From positions 35,703,425 through 35,767,424 of the forward strand of contig CAIIXF020000010.1 in assembly GCA_903813345.2 (NCBI GenBank): a DNA stretch of 64,000 bases, in the 5' to 3' direction. Origin of the DNA: Owenia fusiformis. Lineage: Eukaryota; Annelida; Polychaeta; Sabellida; Oweniidae. Positions 13,301-24,061 of this stretch are shown here, piece by piece. Position 1 is the stretch's first letter; the number at the start of each line of letters is the position of its first letter. The position numbers and the translations under genes were made by a program. Under the pieces are notes generated by a model. The model did no database searches. It was given only the letters and a program-made list of their open reading frames with translations, and was not told where the DNA came from.

Positions 13301-14701
13301 GGTGGTGCGCGACAAAAGATTTTACGTTCTCAATAGGAGATTCATGGTTTGAGTGCAAGAAACGTAGTTCGCGGATCAGAACTGATGTTCGCGTTGTTGG
13401 AAGTCTAGGAGGCCTGCAATATGCATATGTGTATATCTTAAATAGACTGGACTCTACTGCTTTGACACAGCAACTTCCATGGGTTAGCATGAATGTGTTA
13501 CATTACACCAAGAGAACTTAACTATTCAAGATATAAACATATGACTATGCTCATTATGATTTGATAAAGGATTGATAAAAGACAACATTTAGTGGTTCAA
13601 AAATAGTACTATCACATTATTGTACAAAACAATGATTCTAGTATATTAATGACTATCTCAGAATTGGTTTTTGTATAAAACCAGCATATCGTTCTGTATA
13701 ATCAGCTTACTTTCTCGCTCCCTGTACTATTGAACAATTTACATTCCTTGCACCCTGTATTGATCAACATTTGAAACTAATTGTACCCTGTACTATGACA
13801 TATCAAATATTTTAAAACAATATTATTTATTATATTATTAGACTCCAGATGAATTTATTCTTCTTTTACTGGTCACGTTTCTCAACAACTGTAAGGTATC
13901 TTTTTAAGACAATTATATGGTCAATTAAGGTTCAGTATCTAGTTGGTGGGAAATGGGGTCAAATTTTTATCTAAGAATCCAAATGTAATTTGTCGCATGA
14001 AACATTGTCAATGTGAGTCAAATTGAAGTAATAAACCAACGTAAGGAAAATTAGACTATGAAAAGAAGGATTGAAGTGTGATTATAATTCCTTTTTACAA
14101 AGGTTTTAATATTTTATTAATAACAGTGTTTTATTTTCAGAGATGAAAGACACACATCAACACAGAGGGAGCGGAACCTTTTAAACATATTGTCTTCGAC
14201 AGTCTACCTTTTGAAAATATTTTTTTTAGCACATTCAAGTTCATGGAGTAACACTCAAAGACTGACTTCTATAGAAGAAAAGTTTTGAATTTGCTAAGTT
14301 AACATGCAATAAAAAGAACACTGGATAAAATGGCAATCATAGTTTTCCCCAAAATCGATGTCATTTTCAAGATTTACTTCCAGGTATTTATGTGTACATC
14401 AATCAATTTCTGAAAAGCCTCCAGTATTTGATGATTAGTTTTTGATGATCAGTTGATAGTCACAATCCCACAAAACATTGCTATCTGGGACATAGTTGGT
14501 TTATTGTAAATTTGTGACTATTAGTCTCATGGTGTTAGGAAATTGAATGATATTCACCAGAAAGTTTTAAAATAACATTGAGGATTGGCTTCCAGGGATG
14601 CAACTCCATATTTCCCAACAATGGAAATGTCAGAATGTCGTTATTTTCTGACAGAAACTGACTATAAATTCATACCAACAGTAAAAGATTTGAAGCAATA
14701 T
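10371..14701. other. long non-coding stretch
   Basis: No convincing gene. Apart from the inverted-repeat element at 11097-11264, it contains a GC-richer patch near 12264-12370. There a minus-strand AAAATGGCGGAG start is followed after 73 bases by AAG|GTATGTGC, but the ATG frame meets a stop just before that donor. Opposing short frames near 13272-13521 overlap and have no recognisable motifs. Confidence 0.4.
11097..11264. repeat. short inverted-repeat element, MITE-like
   Basis: Arms of nearly 60 bp are imperfectly complementary. The left carries GAATACACCCCTTAGGG and TTAGGCACAAA; the right carries TTTGTGCCTAGCCCTAT and GGGGTGTATTCG. The central loop of about 50 bp is unique. This is a compact foldback structure with no coding capacity. 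Confidence 0.75.
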
Positions 14702-15099
14702 CTACAGTAAAATTTTAAATGTTAGGAACTACTTTGAATTTAAAAAATAAGCAATCAAATAACTATATTGCAACAGTATATAAAAAAATAGAAACATATG
14801 TACTTGTCCTAACTTTTGTATATTTCAGATAGTTATTGAATAATGTGCAGTAAAGCTGCGGCCTTTTGTAATTAAGGGAGTTTCAGCCATGTTAATTTTT
14901 CCGAAAATAACATGGCGGAGAAGCATCAAAATATGAGAGGGCACAGATATGATAGCTTAACTACAAAACAAACTAAAATATACAAAAGTTAGGACATGTA
15001 TAAATGTTTCTATTTTTACATATACTGCTTCAATATGGTCCTTTGATTGCTTATTTTTTAAATTCAAAGTAGTTACTAACATTTAAAATTTAACTGTAG
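14702..15099. mobile_element. foldback element with ~130 bp terminal inverted repeats
   Basis: The segment begins CTACAGTAAAATTTTAAATG and ends with the inverse, CATTTAAAATTTAACTGTAG. The arms extend about 125-130 bp with scattered mismatches around a spacer of about 145 bp. The flanks, GAAGCAATAT on the left and GAAGTCAATAAT on the right, are similar and could be a degenerate target duplication. There is no transposase. Confidence 0.75.
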
Positions 15100-15497
15100 A
15101 AGTCAATAATTGCTAAGGACATACATTGAAGATGCAGGAAAATATAAATCAGGTAAGTAATTGAGTAATAAATGAGGTAAAAGATAATAAACAAATTGCT
15201 TGGTATTATTATTGTTTACTAGAATTAAATATATTACACTGCTAATAAAAGTATAAATATAAAAAGTATGCAATTTCACAAAAACAGAAGATTTCTACAT
15301 TGAAGTTGCTGAATGCCTGGTTTGAAGGACGCATGGACATGTACAGACTTCATATACCAATTATTTTGTTGTATATTTTTGTCAGGCAGTTATAAAAAAT
15401 GTCTGCATTGATATGCAACAATTGCAAAGGTATTTCAACAATTATCTGCAGCAGATGGCTCAAAGGAACCTTTCTAAATTTGTACTATGAGCATGTA

Positions 15498-16526
15498 CGA
15501 GGGGGTATCATTAATTAGTGAGACTTTTTTGAGGCAGCATCTTATATTCATTCAATTGCAATAAAACTTGGTAGGTATATGCCCTTGGGAATAGGGTATT
15601 GAATGAACACACTCATTAATTTATTTTCATAGATACCTAGCAACAGCGGTTACCATGGCAACGGTTGCTAGGGGTTGGTGGAGCAGCTAAAAAATTACCA
15701 GAAATAAGGGCACTTTTTACTATGTAATTTTTTACAAAATGACAGTTTCTTTTCAAATTTTGTTTACACAGTGCCCTGAGGTGGTTGTTATGACAACACA
15801 ACCAATTATGATGTCATCTCTAGTACATGATGTCACAAATGGCTGTGACATCAGAGACACGGCCATTTTGCAGTACTTTAGGGTGGAGCAAAATTGGCTA
15901 AAATAGGGATGAATTCCAAAGAACTCAATGTTAACATAAGATCTGTTATAAAATACAATGCAATCAGAGGTATTCCAGCACTAGACACCTTAAGGGGCCT
16001 ACATGAGGTGTATGGACAGGAAAATGTGAAGCGGTCAACTGTTTACAGGTGGTATTCTACATTTAAAGATAATGGAAACCACACTGTTTTTGATGCTCCC
16101 AGATGTGGTCGCAAAGCTGATACCGTGATTCCAGAAAACATCAAACTTATTGAAGATATGATATCTATGGATGGTAGACACACTATTATTGAACTTTGTA
16201 TTATGTCTCAGCTGGACTCGACAAATATTCCTCAGTTCAAAAGATTCTAACCCAAGAGCTATCTATGACTCATGTTAGCGCACATGAAATATAGAGAAAT
16301 TGGAAAATTTGCATAAAATCTTGAAGTTTTTTTATATTAATAACTGCTCCGGGTCACTGGTCATGATGTCACATAGAAATCTCTTAAACCACTATATGAT
16401 AGAGTTAACTAATCAAACTACATTGTAGCATACTACCAAGATGTTATTTGGTGAAAATATCAATGCAATTGAAGCAAATTTGAAAAAGTTATGGTACTTG
16501 TCTCACAAATTAATGATACCCCCTCG
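15498..16526 (+). mobile_element. mariner-type transposon, internally deleted, TA target duplication
   Basis: Terminal inverted repeats start CGAGGGGGTATCATTAATTA and end with the matching inverse, with about one mismatch in 26 bases. Both ends abut TA (15496-15497 and 16527-16528), the target of the Tc1/mariner superfamily. The 1,029 bp element keeps only the N-terminal part of a transposase, so it could move only if helped in trans. Confidence 0.9.
15894..16250 (+). pseudogene. mariner transposase N-terminal domain, truncated
   Basis: The frame has the paired helix-turn-helix pattern of mariner transposases. An N-terminal helix region is followed by YGQENVKRSTVYRWYSTFKD, then a linker of GRP type written here as CGRKAD, then VIPENIKLIEDMI. 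Near 16205 the frame shifts: a neighbouring frame continues with the expected SSVQKILTQELSM. Nothing after this resembles the DD34D catalytic domain, which is deleted. It lies inside the mariner ends and is non-functional. Confidence 0.8.
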
Positions 16527-16739
16527 TACAAGGTTACATGCTAGTGTAACCTCAACCATTCTTCATAAACACTCATGCATTTGACATGTACTTCATTTAT
16601 TTAAAATTTTAATTACCTACTTAATCCCATCCTGCTCCCCAAAAAATCAAAAATTTTATCCTTAACTTGGAAATACCAAGTTAAATGCTAAGTTGATCCT
16701 TGTAAGGTTAATTCTTCAGGGTTGATGGTGATATTATAT

Positions 16740-17280
16740 AAGCAATCCTGAGGAGATTCATTGAGTTTCACAGACTTTTGGCTAAATCCAGATGAGATAT
16801 GAGGGTGAACCCATGGCTCAAAGTAATTGGTCATTATTATCTAAGCAATGCTGAGTAGTTTTGTTGATTTCCACAAACATTTGGCTGGATCCAGATGAGG
16901 GTGAACCCATGGCTCAAATTAATTGGAAATATTATCGAAGCAATGCTGAGGACTTCGTCGAGTCCACAGACTTTTGGCTGGATCCAGATGAGGTATGAGG
17001 ATGAGACCATGGTGCAAATTAATTGGTCATATTATCTAAGCAATCCTGAGGGGTTTTGTTGATTTCCCTCATACATGATCTGGATCAAGTCAAAAGTCTG
17101 AAACTCCTCAGCATCACTTAGATAATATGACCTATTAATATGAGGATGCTGAGGAGTTTCCTTAAATTCCACGGATTTTTGGATGCATCTGGATGAGGTT
17201 TGAGGGTGAACCCATGTCTAAAATTAACAGGTCATTATTATCTAAGCGATACTTAGGAGTTAAGTTTACCTCATGATTAA
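16740..17280. repeat. ~100 bp tandem repeat, about five units
   Basis: The unit contains CTGAGGAGTTTNGTTGA, ACAGACTTTTGGCTGGATCC, AGATGAGG, then ATTATCTAAGCAATG. Successive CTGAG starts lie at 16748, 16851, 16946 and 17046, giving 95-103 bp spacing. Between about 17070 and 17150 the unit turns round, making a local inverted junction. This forms the left border of the p53-like array. Confidence 0.8.
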
Positions 17281-17327
17281 GTATCACTCTTAACTTGAGG
17301 CTCCTAAAATGGAATAGTGAGACTTAC

Positions 17328-17733
17328 CGTTTGTTAGCTGATCCATGTAATACACCGTGTTTGGATTTTCACATCTGATTAGATGGCTCTTGTGGTCTCT
17401 ATTGGGGTCTTCCTTAGTTATATGATTAGGGCACCCAGATACAGGCTCCTGTATATGCTCAGGCTGCAAATAGATTGGTAGCGCTCGGATGACACTACCA
17501 AGTGGAGGGCTCTTGGAACACTGGAACTTGGTACACAGCGAAGCTAGATTGGCAAACAACTTCTTGGAGTTCTTCGTTTCTTTTTGCTCTTTGCCAAAGC
17601 ATACCTCAAACCCACATTGACCAGGATATTATCATTAAGATGTGTATTTCCATTCTGTGTTCCATCATTCAGTTGGGACATCAACTCCGCAAAAGTGTCC
17701 TGAGAGATGAGATTATGAGAATCAGGGTGTCAT
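17328..17733 (-). pseudogene. p53-family fragment: transactivation-like motif plus first half of the DNA-binding domain
   Basis: On the minus strand, 17733-17629 reads PDSHNLISQDTFAELMSQL, resembling the SQETFxxLW motif of p53 transactivation domains (Met instead of Trp). A one-base frame change follows. From 17628 to 17328 the frame reads YPGQCGFEVCF, KETK, KKLFANLASLCTK, PPLGSVIRALPIY, PEHIQEPVSGCPNH, SHLIRCENPNTVYY and DQLTN, then a strong donor (ACG|GTAAGT). This order matches the p53/p63/p73 DNA-binding domain. The zinc-ligand pair of the CPxH loop is kept, but the two residues before it are SG rather than RR (Gly at human R175). About ten residues around the TYS strand are missing compared with the plus-strand copy. 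Later exons, with the second Cys pair and the CACPGRD end, were not found. It is probably a pseudogene fragment. Confidence 0.72.
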
Positions 17734-17959
17734 CTAAATTATTTTATGTAATTACGACGATGTTTTGGCCTATGGTAAGCTAATTTAGCGATAAATGTCA
17801 TTTAAAGTTGGCACTGTATACTGAAGTCCTTGACTGCGGAATTAGTGCTTTATAGTACTTTACACATGTTTCATATTTTAAAGTGCCAGTGAACTGCTCA
17901 AATTTTCGTAATTGTAATTCGTCTTATAGTCGTATTGTTGTCACAGTTCAACCTTCTTA

Positions 17960-18510
17960 CCCAGAAATTTGCACATGTAGCCTGAAAAAGACGTTGTATT
18001 AAATGCTAAGTAAGAAGTCAAATGAATTGGTCATATAGTGATACTGAGGAGTTTAGTTGATTTCCACAGACTTTAGGCTGACTCTGGATCCAGCCAAAAG
18101 TCGGTGGTACTCAACAAAACTCCTCGGAATCGCTTATGGCCAATTATTTGTGTAACCTGAAAAAGATGTTGTAATAAATGCTAAGTAAGAAGTCAAATGA
18201 ATTGGTAATATTATCTAAGTGATACTGAGGAGTTTCGTTGAGTTCAAAGGACTTTTGGCTGACTCTGGATCCAGCCAAAAGTCGGCGGAACTCAACAAAA
18301 CTCCTCAGCATCGCTTATGGCCAATAATTTGTGTAACCTGAAAAAGATGTTGTATTGAATGCCAAGTAAGAAGTCAAATTAGTTGGTCATATTATCTAAG
18401 CGATGTTGAGGAGTTTAGTTGAGTTCCACAGATTTTTGGCTGACTCTGGATCAAGCCAAAAGTCTTTGCAACTCAACAAAACTCTTCAGCATCACTTATG
18501 GCCAATTAAT
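17960..18510. repeat. three tandem ~178 bp units, each with an internal hairpin
   Basis: CCTGAAAAAG recurs at 17981, 18156 and 18337 (175 and 181 bp apart). In each unit GAGGAGTTT, TTGAGTTCCA and ACTTTTGGCTGA are followed within a few bases by the inverse (CAGCCAAAAGTC, AACTCAACAAAACTCCTC). Each unit can therefore fold into a stem of about 45 bp with a very small loop. The stems share their core with the repeats at 16740-17280 and 18500-18700. Confidence 0.82.
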
Positions 18511-18700
18511 TTGACCTCACCCTCATATCTCATCTGGATCCAGCCAAAAGTCTTTGGACCTCAACGAAACTCATCAGCATCTCTTATATAATATTTTCAA
18601 TTAATTTGAGCCATGGGTTCACCTTCATACCTCATCTGGATCCAGCCAGAAGTCTGTGGAACTCAACGAAACTCATCAGCATCACTCAATGAAAACTGGG
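18511..18700. repeat. reverse-oriented copies of the ~100 bp repeat
   Basis: Two units run opposite to those at 16740-17060: CTCATCTGGATCCAGCCAAA, then CTCAACGAAACTCATCAGCA. Another isolated pair occurs at 25020-25150. These repeats bracket the p53-like modules on both sides. Confidence 0.72.
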
Positions 18701-18959
18701 CAGTTGAACTCCAAAAGTGTCACTCGCACTTTAAAGTATGAAACATATGGCAAGAATAAAGTAATATGGCAAGAATAAAGTAATACGGCTACTATGAATG
18801 CAAGGTCACAGGAAAAAATGAAGTATTCAGGATTCCACGTGTAAGAACTTCAGTATACAGCTCCAACTTTAAATGACCTTTATCGCTAAATTAGCTTACC
18901 ATAGGCCAAAACATTGTCGTAATACATAAAATAATATAGAAACAGACTTATGAGACAAA

Positions 18960-19183
18960 ATGACAGACCCTGATTCCCATCATCTCATCTCTCAGGACAC
19001 ATTTGCGGAGTTGATGTCCCAACTGAATGATGGAACACAGAATGGAAATACACATCTTAATGATAATATCCTTAAGATATATAATATCCTGGTCAATGTG
19101 GGTTTGAGGTATGCTTTGGCAAAGAGCAAAAAGAAACGAAGAGCTCCACATGGTTATATTCTGAAACCCTCAGACAACTTATG
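18960..19183 (+). pseudogene. p53-family fragment: transactivation-like motif plus start of DNA-binding domain
   Basis: From the ATG at 18960 the frame reads PDSHHLISQDTFAELMSQL, the same motif as the minus-strand copy. After an 18 bp local duplication and a frame change, 19085-19183 reads YPGQCGFEVCF, KETKSSTWLYS and ETLRQLM. This matches the opening strands of a p53-family DNA-binding domain, including the loop L1 Lys (human K120 position) and the TYS strand. The domain stops abruptly at LRQLM, where the next module begins, so the zinc loop is missing. A pseudogene fragment; the match is read by eye. Confidence 0.68.
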
Positions 19184-19199
19184 AGACAAAATGACAATC

Positions 19200-19353
19200 C
19201 CTGATTCTCTCAGGACACGTTTGTAGAGTTGATGGCACAACTCAATGATGCAACAGAAAACGGAAACTTCACAAGTCTTAATGATAATACTCAACTTGAA
19301 TTTGGGGGTAATGAAGTAAAGACAACATTCCAGATGGAAAATGTAGAAAGGAG
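19200..19353 (+). pseudogene. second transactivation-like module copy
   Basis: The sequence repeats the start of the previous module with losses: TCTCTCAGGACACGTTTGTAGAG (D-T-F, then an in-frame stop in this copy) leads into LMAQLNDATENGNF and LNDNTQLEFG. From about 19280 it diverges from the DNA-binding-domain copies and follows the VKTTFQME extension seen in the later modules. It ends at the 94 bp minisatellite. The function of the extension is unknown. Confidence 0.5.
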
Positions 19354-19680
19354 TGGGAAGATGCAGGCCTCTTGGAAAGACTCCAAGAAAAATCAAATTC
19401 TCAATAAATGGAAGGGAATGGAAAGGGAAGATGCAGGCCTCTTGGAAAGAAATCCACAAGAGTCAGATCTTTAACTCCCAGAAAAATCAAATTCTCAATA
19501 AATGGAAGGGAATGGGAAGGGAAGATGCAGGCCTCTTGGAAAGAAATCCACAAGAGTCAGATCTCTAACTCCCAGAAAAATCAAATTCTCAATAAATGGA
19601 AGGGAATGGAAAGGGAAGATATCCAGAAGAGTCAGACCTCTAACTCCTAGAAATATCAAATACTCAATAAATTCTGGAAC
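19354..19680. repeat. 94 bp minisatellite
   Basis: CAAATTCTCAATAAATGGAA recurs at 19394, 19488 and 19582, a 94 bp period. The unit also has GATGCAGGCCTCTTGGAAAG and CAAGAGTCAGATC. All the short overlapping frames on both strands here result from repetition without stops. A longer, partly rearranged version occurs at 25720-26035. Confidence 0.85.
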
Positions 19681-20087
19681 ACTCTCACATAGAAGCAAAT
19701 ATGCCAGACAATGTGTAGTTGAATGAATTAGTTTGATATCTAGTTAAGTATGTCAAGAATTTAATGTTGCTCAGTACAATCAACCTAAAAGAAATGATAA
19801 TAACAAGATTAAGCATTATACATAGATTATGCATTATTCATATTATGTTATTGAATTTTTTCTTTGTATTCTAAGTTTCTGGGTAAGAAGGTTGAACTAT
19901 GACAACAATACAACTACTCTAAGAAGAACTTACAGTTACAAAGATTTGTGTATTCAGGATTCCGCGGTCGAGGAGTTCAGTATACAGCTCCAACTTTAAA
20001 TGACATTTATCGCTAAATTAGCTTACCATAAGCCAAAACATCATCATAATTACATAAAATAATATAGAAGCAGACTTATGAGACAAA

Positions 20088-20402
20088 ATGAGAGACCCTG
20101 ATTCTCATAATCTCATCTCTCAGGACACTTTTTCAGAGTTGATGGCACAACTCAATGATGCAACAGAGAACGGAAACTTCACACGTCTTAACGATAATAT
20201 TCAACTGGACTTTGGGGATGATGAAGTTAAGACAACATTCCAGATTGAAAAGTTTATCATTTCGGGAACTGGCAGAAGTACGGTATATACAACAATGGTG
20301 AGACAAAAGAAGCTTGCTGAAGTAGATGGCCTAGCATTTACCATAGTCATTGGACCAACACCTATTGCATGGCAGAAAGGAGTGGGAGATGCAGGCCTCT
20401 AG
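20088..20402 (+). pseudogene. p53-array module: transactivation-like motif with unknown C-terminal extension
   Basis: This is the longest uninterrupted copy, 104 codons. It starts MRDPDSHNLISQDTFSELM, where SQDTFSEL is close to the p53 SQETFSDL motif. It continues LNDATENGNF, LNDNIQLDFGDDEVKTTF, SGTGRSTVYTTMVRQKK and FTIVIGPTPIAW before stopping. The second half matches no family I can name. The copy sits directly upstream of the LINE insertion. It could be an expressed small acidic protein, but repeated partial copies and the missing DNA-binding domain make a duplicated remnant more likely. Confidence 0.48.
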
Positions 20403-20639
20403 GAAAAGGATTCTCCTAAATAAAAATCAAATTCCAATATTCAATAAATTCTGGAACACTCTCACATAGAAGCAAATATGCCAGACAATGTGAAGTTGAA
20501 TGAATTAGTTTGATATCTAGTTAAGTATGTCAAGAATTTAATGTTGTTCAGAACAATCAACCTAAAAGAAATGGTAATAACAAGATTAAGCATTATTCAT
20601 CGATTATACATTATTCATATTATGTTATTTGAAAAGGGT

Positions 20640-21343
20640 ATTCTTTCTATGAGCCAAAGGCGTTATATCCCTGATACCGAAGGGAGAAAAAGATTCAGAA
20701 TATTTAAAAAAATGGCGACCAATTACTTTGTTAAATATTGATTATAAAATTGCATCCAAATCAATAGCAGAGAATAAATGCTGTTCTAGGTAAAATTATT
20801 GGATCGGATCAAACTGCTTTTATTGAAGGGAGGTTTATCGGAGAAAATATTCGCTATGTTGAGGATCTTTTGGAATACACCAAGAAGAGGGGTATGCATG
20901 GAATTGTTTGTATGGTGGATTTTCTCAAAGCCTACGACAGTGTCGAGTTTGATTATATTGAGCATGTACTAAGAGTGTTTAATTTCGGAGATGACCTGAT
21001 CCGATGGGTTAAGATGTTTAATAATGATATTAAAAGTTGCGTCCTTAACAACAACGTGTCGACTGGCTGGTTTAGCGTTAAACGCTCATGCAGGCAGGGG
21101 GACCCGATCAGTTGCTTGAATTTTTTACTTGTTATAGAGATGCTAGCCTTAAAAATTAGACAAGACAATGGTATACAGGGAGTTGACATTGGCGAGGCAA
21201 GTCAAAAACTAGCGATTTTTGAAGATGATACCACGTTGACTCTTAAGGACATAACGTCATTACAAAAAGCATTGGACATCTTTGAAGATTTCAGACTAAT
21301 ATCAGGTTTATGTATTAATAGAGAAAAAACAGAATGTATGTAA
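20640..21343 (+). pseudogene. LINE reverse transcriptase domain, frameshifted
   Basis: The main open part is 20870-21343: MVDFLKAYDSVEF (RT motif A), SVKRSCRQGDPIS (motif B) and FEDDTTLTL (motif C, where F/Y-A-D-D is expected, so Ala is replaced by Glu). Upstream, 20640-20870 holds the preceding RT segment in shifted frames (TAFIEGRFIGENIR is visible). A TAA ends the frame at 21343, though homology continues in the next frame. Together with the frameshifts this argues for an inactive copy. Confidence 0.85.
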
Positions 21344-21472
21344 ATTGGAAGTGATCGTCATAATAATGAAATAAACCTTTTTGGTCTGAAATGGGTAAAG
21401 ATACCAAGTAGACTTTTAGGGATAAAAATATCATATGACACAAATGCAAATAACACGGATAATAAGTTAAAA

Positions 21473-22819
21473 ATGCTTGAAAAGGTTCTTATATTGTGGT
21501 CAAAGCGAGATCTTACTTTTTATGGAAAAGTACTCATGATTAAGTCCCAGGCAGTGTCGAAGCTAATATACTCGATGACAATGACCAATACGCCTGATGA
21601 TATCTTGACGAAGGCTCAACGACTAGTCTATTCTTTTTTATGGGGAGGAAAGGGTGAGAAAATTAAGCGAAATACTTTAATAGGGGATTTTGAGGATGGG
21701 GGTCTAAGAATGATTAATATGTTCACAATGGAGAAAGCACTGAAATTAATGTGGCTAAGACGTTTACTTGACACACGAACTAGTCACTGGAAGCTTATTC
21801 CTCAAGTTTATTTCAAGCGTCTTGGAGGACTGAGTTTTTTGTTGCAGTGTAATTATGATATTAAAACACTGGCACACAGTGTTCCTACCTTTTATATGAA
21901 TTTGCTTCGAAACTATTCAGAATTAAGAAATATGTTGCCGCCTAGAACCAGTTCAGGGGTTAAAGGTGAAATAATTTGGAATAACAAATCAATTCTAATT
22001 AATGATAAGGAGGTGATGTACCAACATCTCATGGAAAAGGGAGTCATTTATATTGATGACCTTCTTAACGAGAATGGGGGTTTTTTACAGTACAATGAGT
22101 TTAAGACTAAGTATAATATTAATATCAACTTTCTTGAGTATTTTTCAATCATATCGGCTATACCAAATGATTGGAAATCTCTATTGAAATCAGATTTAAA
22201 TTCGACCTTTGAACCCAGCATTCAGGAAGAACTCGTGTATTTGAAACTTGGTGAAAAACAGGTGACAATCTCTAGTATAATGGTTAAATCAATTCAAACA
22301 ATATTAAATGGAAACAAGTTCTTGGAACCGTTATATAAAGACAAACATGATCGTGAATTAAAGAGAACCAATTATTTTAAAATGCCTTATATGTGCACGA
22401 AACAGAATAAAACGCGACAACTTCAGTTTAAAATACTTCATGGTATCTGCACTACAAATGCCTTTTTAGCGCAGATAGGCATTAAAAATGACTCTAAATG
22501 TAACTATTGTGCCTTTCGAGATACGTTAAAACACAAATTCTGGGAGTGCAAAAGGATTCAAATATTTCTGAAAGCAATCAAAGGGAATTTAAAGCGTTTA
22601 TTTAAAGTTGACATCGATTTTAACGCCCAGGACATGGTTTTTGGAAGGCAAGCTAACAAGAAAAATATCTTACCAAATAGACTTACCCTTGCAATTAAGT
22701 ACTATATTTTTATCAAAGAGTTCGACGAAGTGAATCCCAATCTGTATGAGGCGCAATTTGAAAAAAATATGTTTTATTATGTACCTGAACTTAAAAGTAT
22801 GACTGCTGCAAATGTCTGA
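21473..22819 (+). pseudogene. LINE C-terminal region with Cys/His motif
   Basis: A 448-codon frame carries LILWSKRDLTFYGKVLMIKS, FLWGG and GGLRMINM, typical of the post-RT region of L1/Tx1-group LINEs. It ends with CNYCAFRDTLKHKFWEC, the C-x2-C-x7-H-x4-C motif before the C-terminus. It is the downstream part of the same polyprotein as the RT segment, separated from it by a stop and about 130 bp. The length of the intact stretch suggests a fairly young insertion. Confidence 0.85.
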
Positions 22820-22931
22820 ATGAATGGAGGTGGTGTGAAAAATATCTGAACTGTTCTAATTATTGTACTTGTACTGTTTGAATAGAGAAATAAAAAAAAT
22901 AAAATAAAAAAATAAAAAATATTATGTTATT

Positions 22932-23740
22932 GAATTTTTTCTTTGTATTCTATGTTTCCCTTTGTATTATATGTTTCCCTTTGTATTCTACGTTTACCTT
23001 ACTGCCACTTCACCAGATAGAACAATAGCTAAAAAATTAACTCTCAAAAGGTCCACCTCTCACTTTGGTATGCAGATTTCTTGTGATATGGATACTATAC
23101 TATCCCTAATCATGGTGCCATTTAAGAAAAATGGTGACCATTTGCACATTTTTAGCTTTAACTCCAAAAATGGGCTATTTGAGAATAATTAGAACTTGAC
23201 TCATTTCTCTCTTTTGACAATTTGTAGAGTATGGCATTATGGACAATGAATGATATTAGAAAGAAATATTCTAGAATTAGAAATGGCAAGTAATTGAAAA
23301 GTTGTTCTCTTTGTTGTGATCCTTTTCCGTTTTCTTGAAGATGGATGGCTTGAATGATGCAACAGAGAATAGGAACTTCACAAGACTAAATGATAACATT
23401 CAACTGGACTTTGGGGATGATGAAGTAAAGACAACGTTCAAGATGGAAAAGTATGTCATTTCAGGAACTGGCAGAAGTACGGTATATACAACAATGGTGA
23501 GACAAAAGAAGCTTGGTGGAGTAGATGGCCTAGCATTTACCATAGTCATTGGACCAACACCTATTGCATGGCAGAAAGGAGTGGGAGATGCAGGCCTCTA
23601 GGAAAAGGATTCTCCTAAATAAAAATCAAATTCCCATATTCAATAAATTCTGGAACACTCTCACATAGAAGCAAATATGCCAGACAATGTGAAGTTGAAT
23701 GAATTAGTTTGATATCTGGTTAAATATGTCAAGAATTTAA
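22932..23740 (+). repeat. p53-array module copy interrupted by a TTAA-targeting MITE
   Basis: The module resumes after the LINE with GAATTTTTTCTTTGTATTC and runs through AAAAGGTCCACCTCTCACTT to a coding-like stretch at 23335-23601. That stretch reads LNDATENRNFTRLNDN, then the VKTTFKMEKYVISGTGRS extension and GPTPIAWQK. The SQDTF motif is missing here: the part before LNDATEN comes from another sequence. The module ends TTCTGGAACACTCTCACATAG and GTCAAGAATTTAA. Confidence 0.6.
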
Positions 23741-24057
23741 CCCTTTCACGACGATAGGCTCCATATGGAGCCCTCTTATGTAATACCTTTCAGGACGATA
23801 GGCTCCTTTTGGCACCATTATTTTTATCTATATACATCAATGAAATGACAATATCTCCAGTTCTATTCAGTATTTTTACACCAAATTTTGACAAGTTGTT
23901 CTAATGTGATAATCCTTACTAAAAATTGTATTTTAGTGATAAAATTCAGGGTATAGGTCCCGGGGCGTAGGCATTTTGCAGTTTTCCCCTAAAAACTGCT
24001 CTTACTTATCCGTCACCAGGGCCAACATTTTCCTCTTATATTCACGTCGGGAAAGGG
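23741..24057. mobile_element. piggyBac-like MITE flanked by TTAA
   Basis: The ends are CCCTTTCACGACG and CGTCGGGAAAGGG (inverse matches 12 of 13), each abutting TTAA at 23737-23740 and 24058-24061. Sister modules at 19757 and 20532 read GTCAAGAATTTAATGTTG without interruption, giving the empty site. The 317 bp element has no coding capacity. TTAA is the target of piggyBac-type transposases. Confidence 0.92.
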
Positions 24058-24061
24058 TTAA

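Larger units (their letters stand above)
17555..19150. repeat. large inverted repeat, arms of about 300 bp
   Basis: The segment around 17555-17860 is the reverse complement, with small indels, of about 18800-19150. Both carry the same p53-like coding piece plus a shared flank (TTAGCTTACCATAGGCCAAA and TTTATCGCTAAATTAGC). The spacer of nearly 1 kb holds the hairpin units at 17960-18510. The left flank also matches, inverted, sequence near 19880-20040, so the palindromic relation extends into the next module. Confidence 0.8.
20630..22918 (+). mobile_element. 5'-truncated L1/Tx1-type LINE with 13 bp target duplication
   Basis: The element is flanked by ATATTATGTTATT at 20617-20629 and 22919-22931 and ends in an A-rich tail with AATAAA-like units (22885-22918). 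The sister modules at about 19845, 24135 and 27545 keep the uninterrupted site. It carries the RT domain and C-terminal region only. The endonuclease and ORF1 are absent, as expected for 5' truncation during target-primed reverse transcription. Confidence 0.92.

Noticed and set aside
13272-13521. Opposing 72- and 78-codon frames
   Set aside because: Mirror-image frames over the same bases without motifs; no evidence for either.
17290-17327. Continuation of the p53-like frame past LTNG (KSHYSILGASS)
   Set aside because: A strong GTAAGT donor sits at that point and the following residues do not match the family.
19353-19726. Lys/Arg-rich 67-80 codon frames
   Set aside because: Products of the 94 bp minisatellite, equally open on the other strand.
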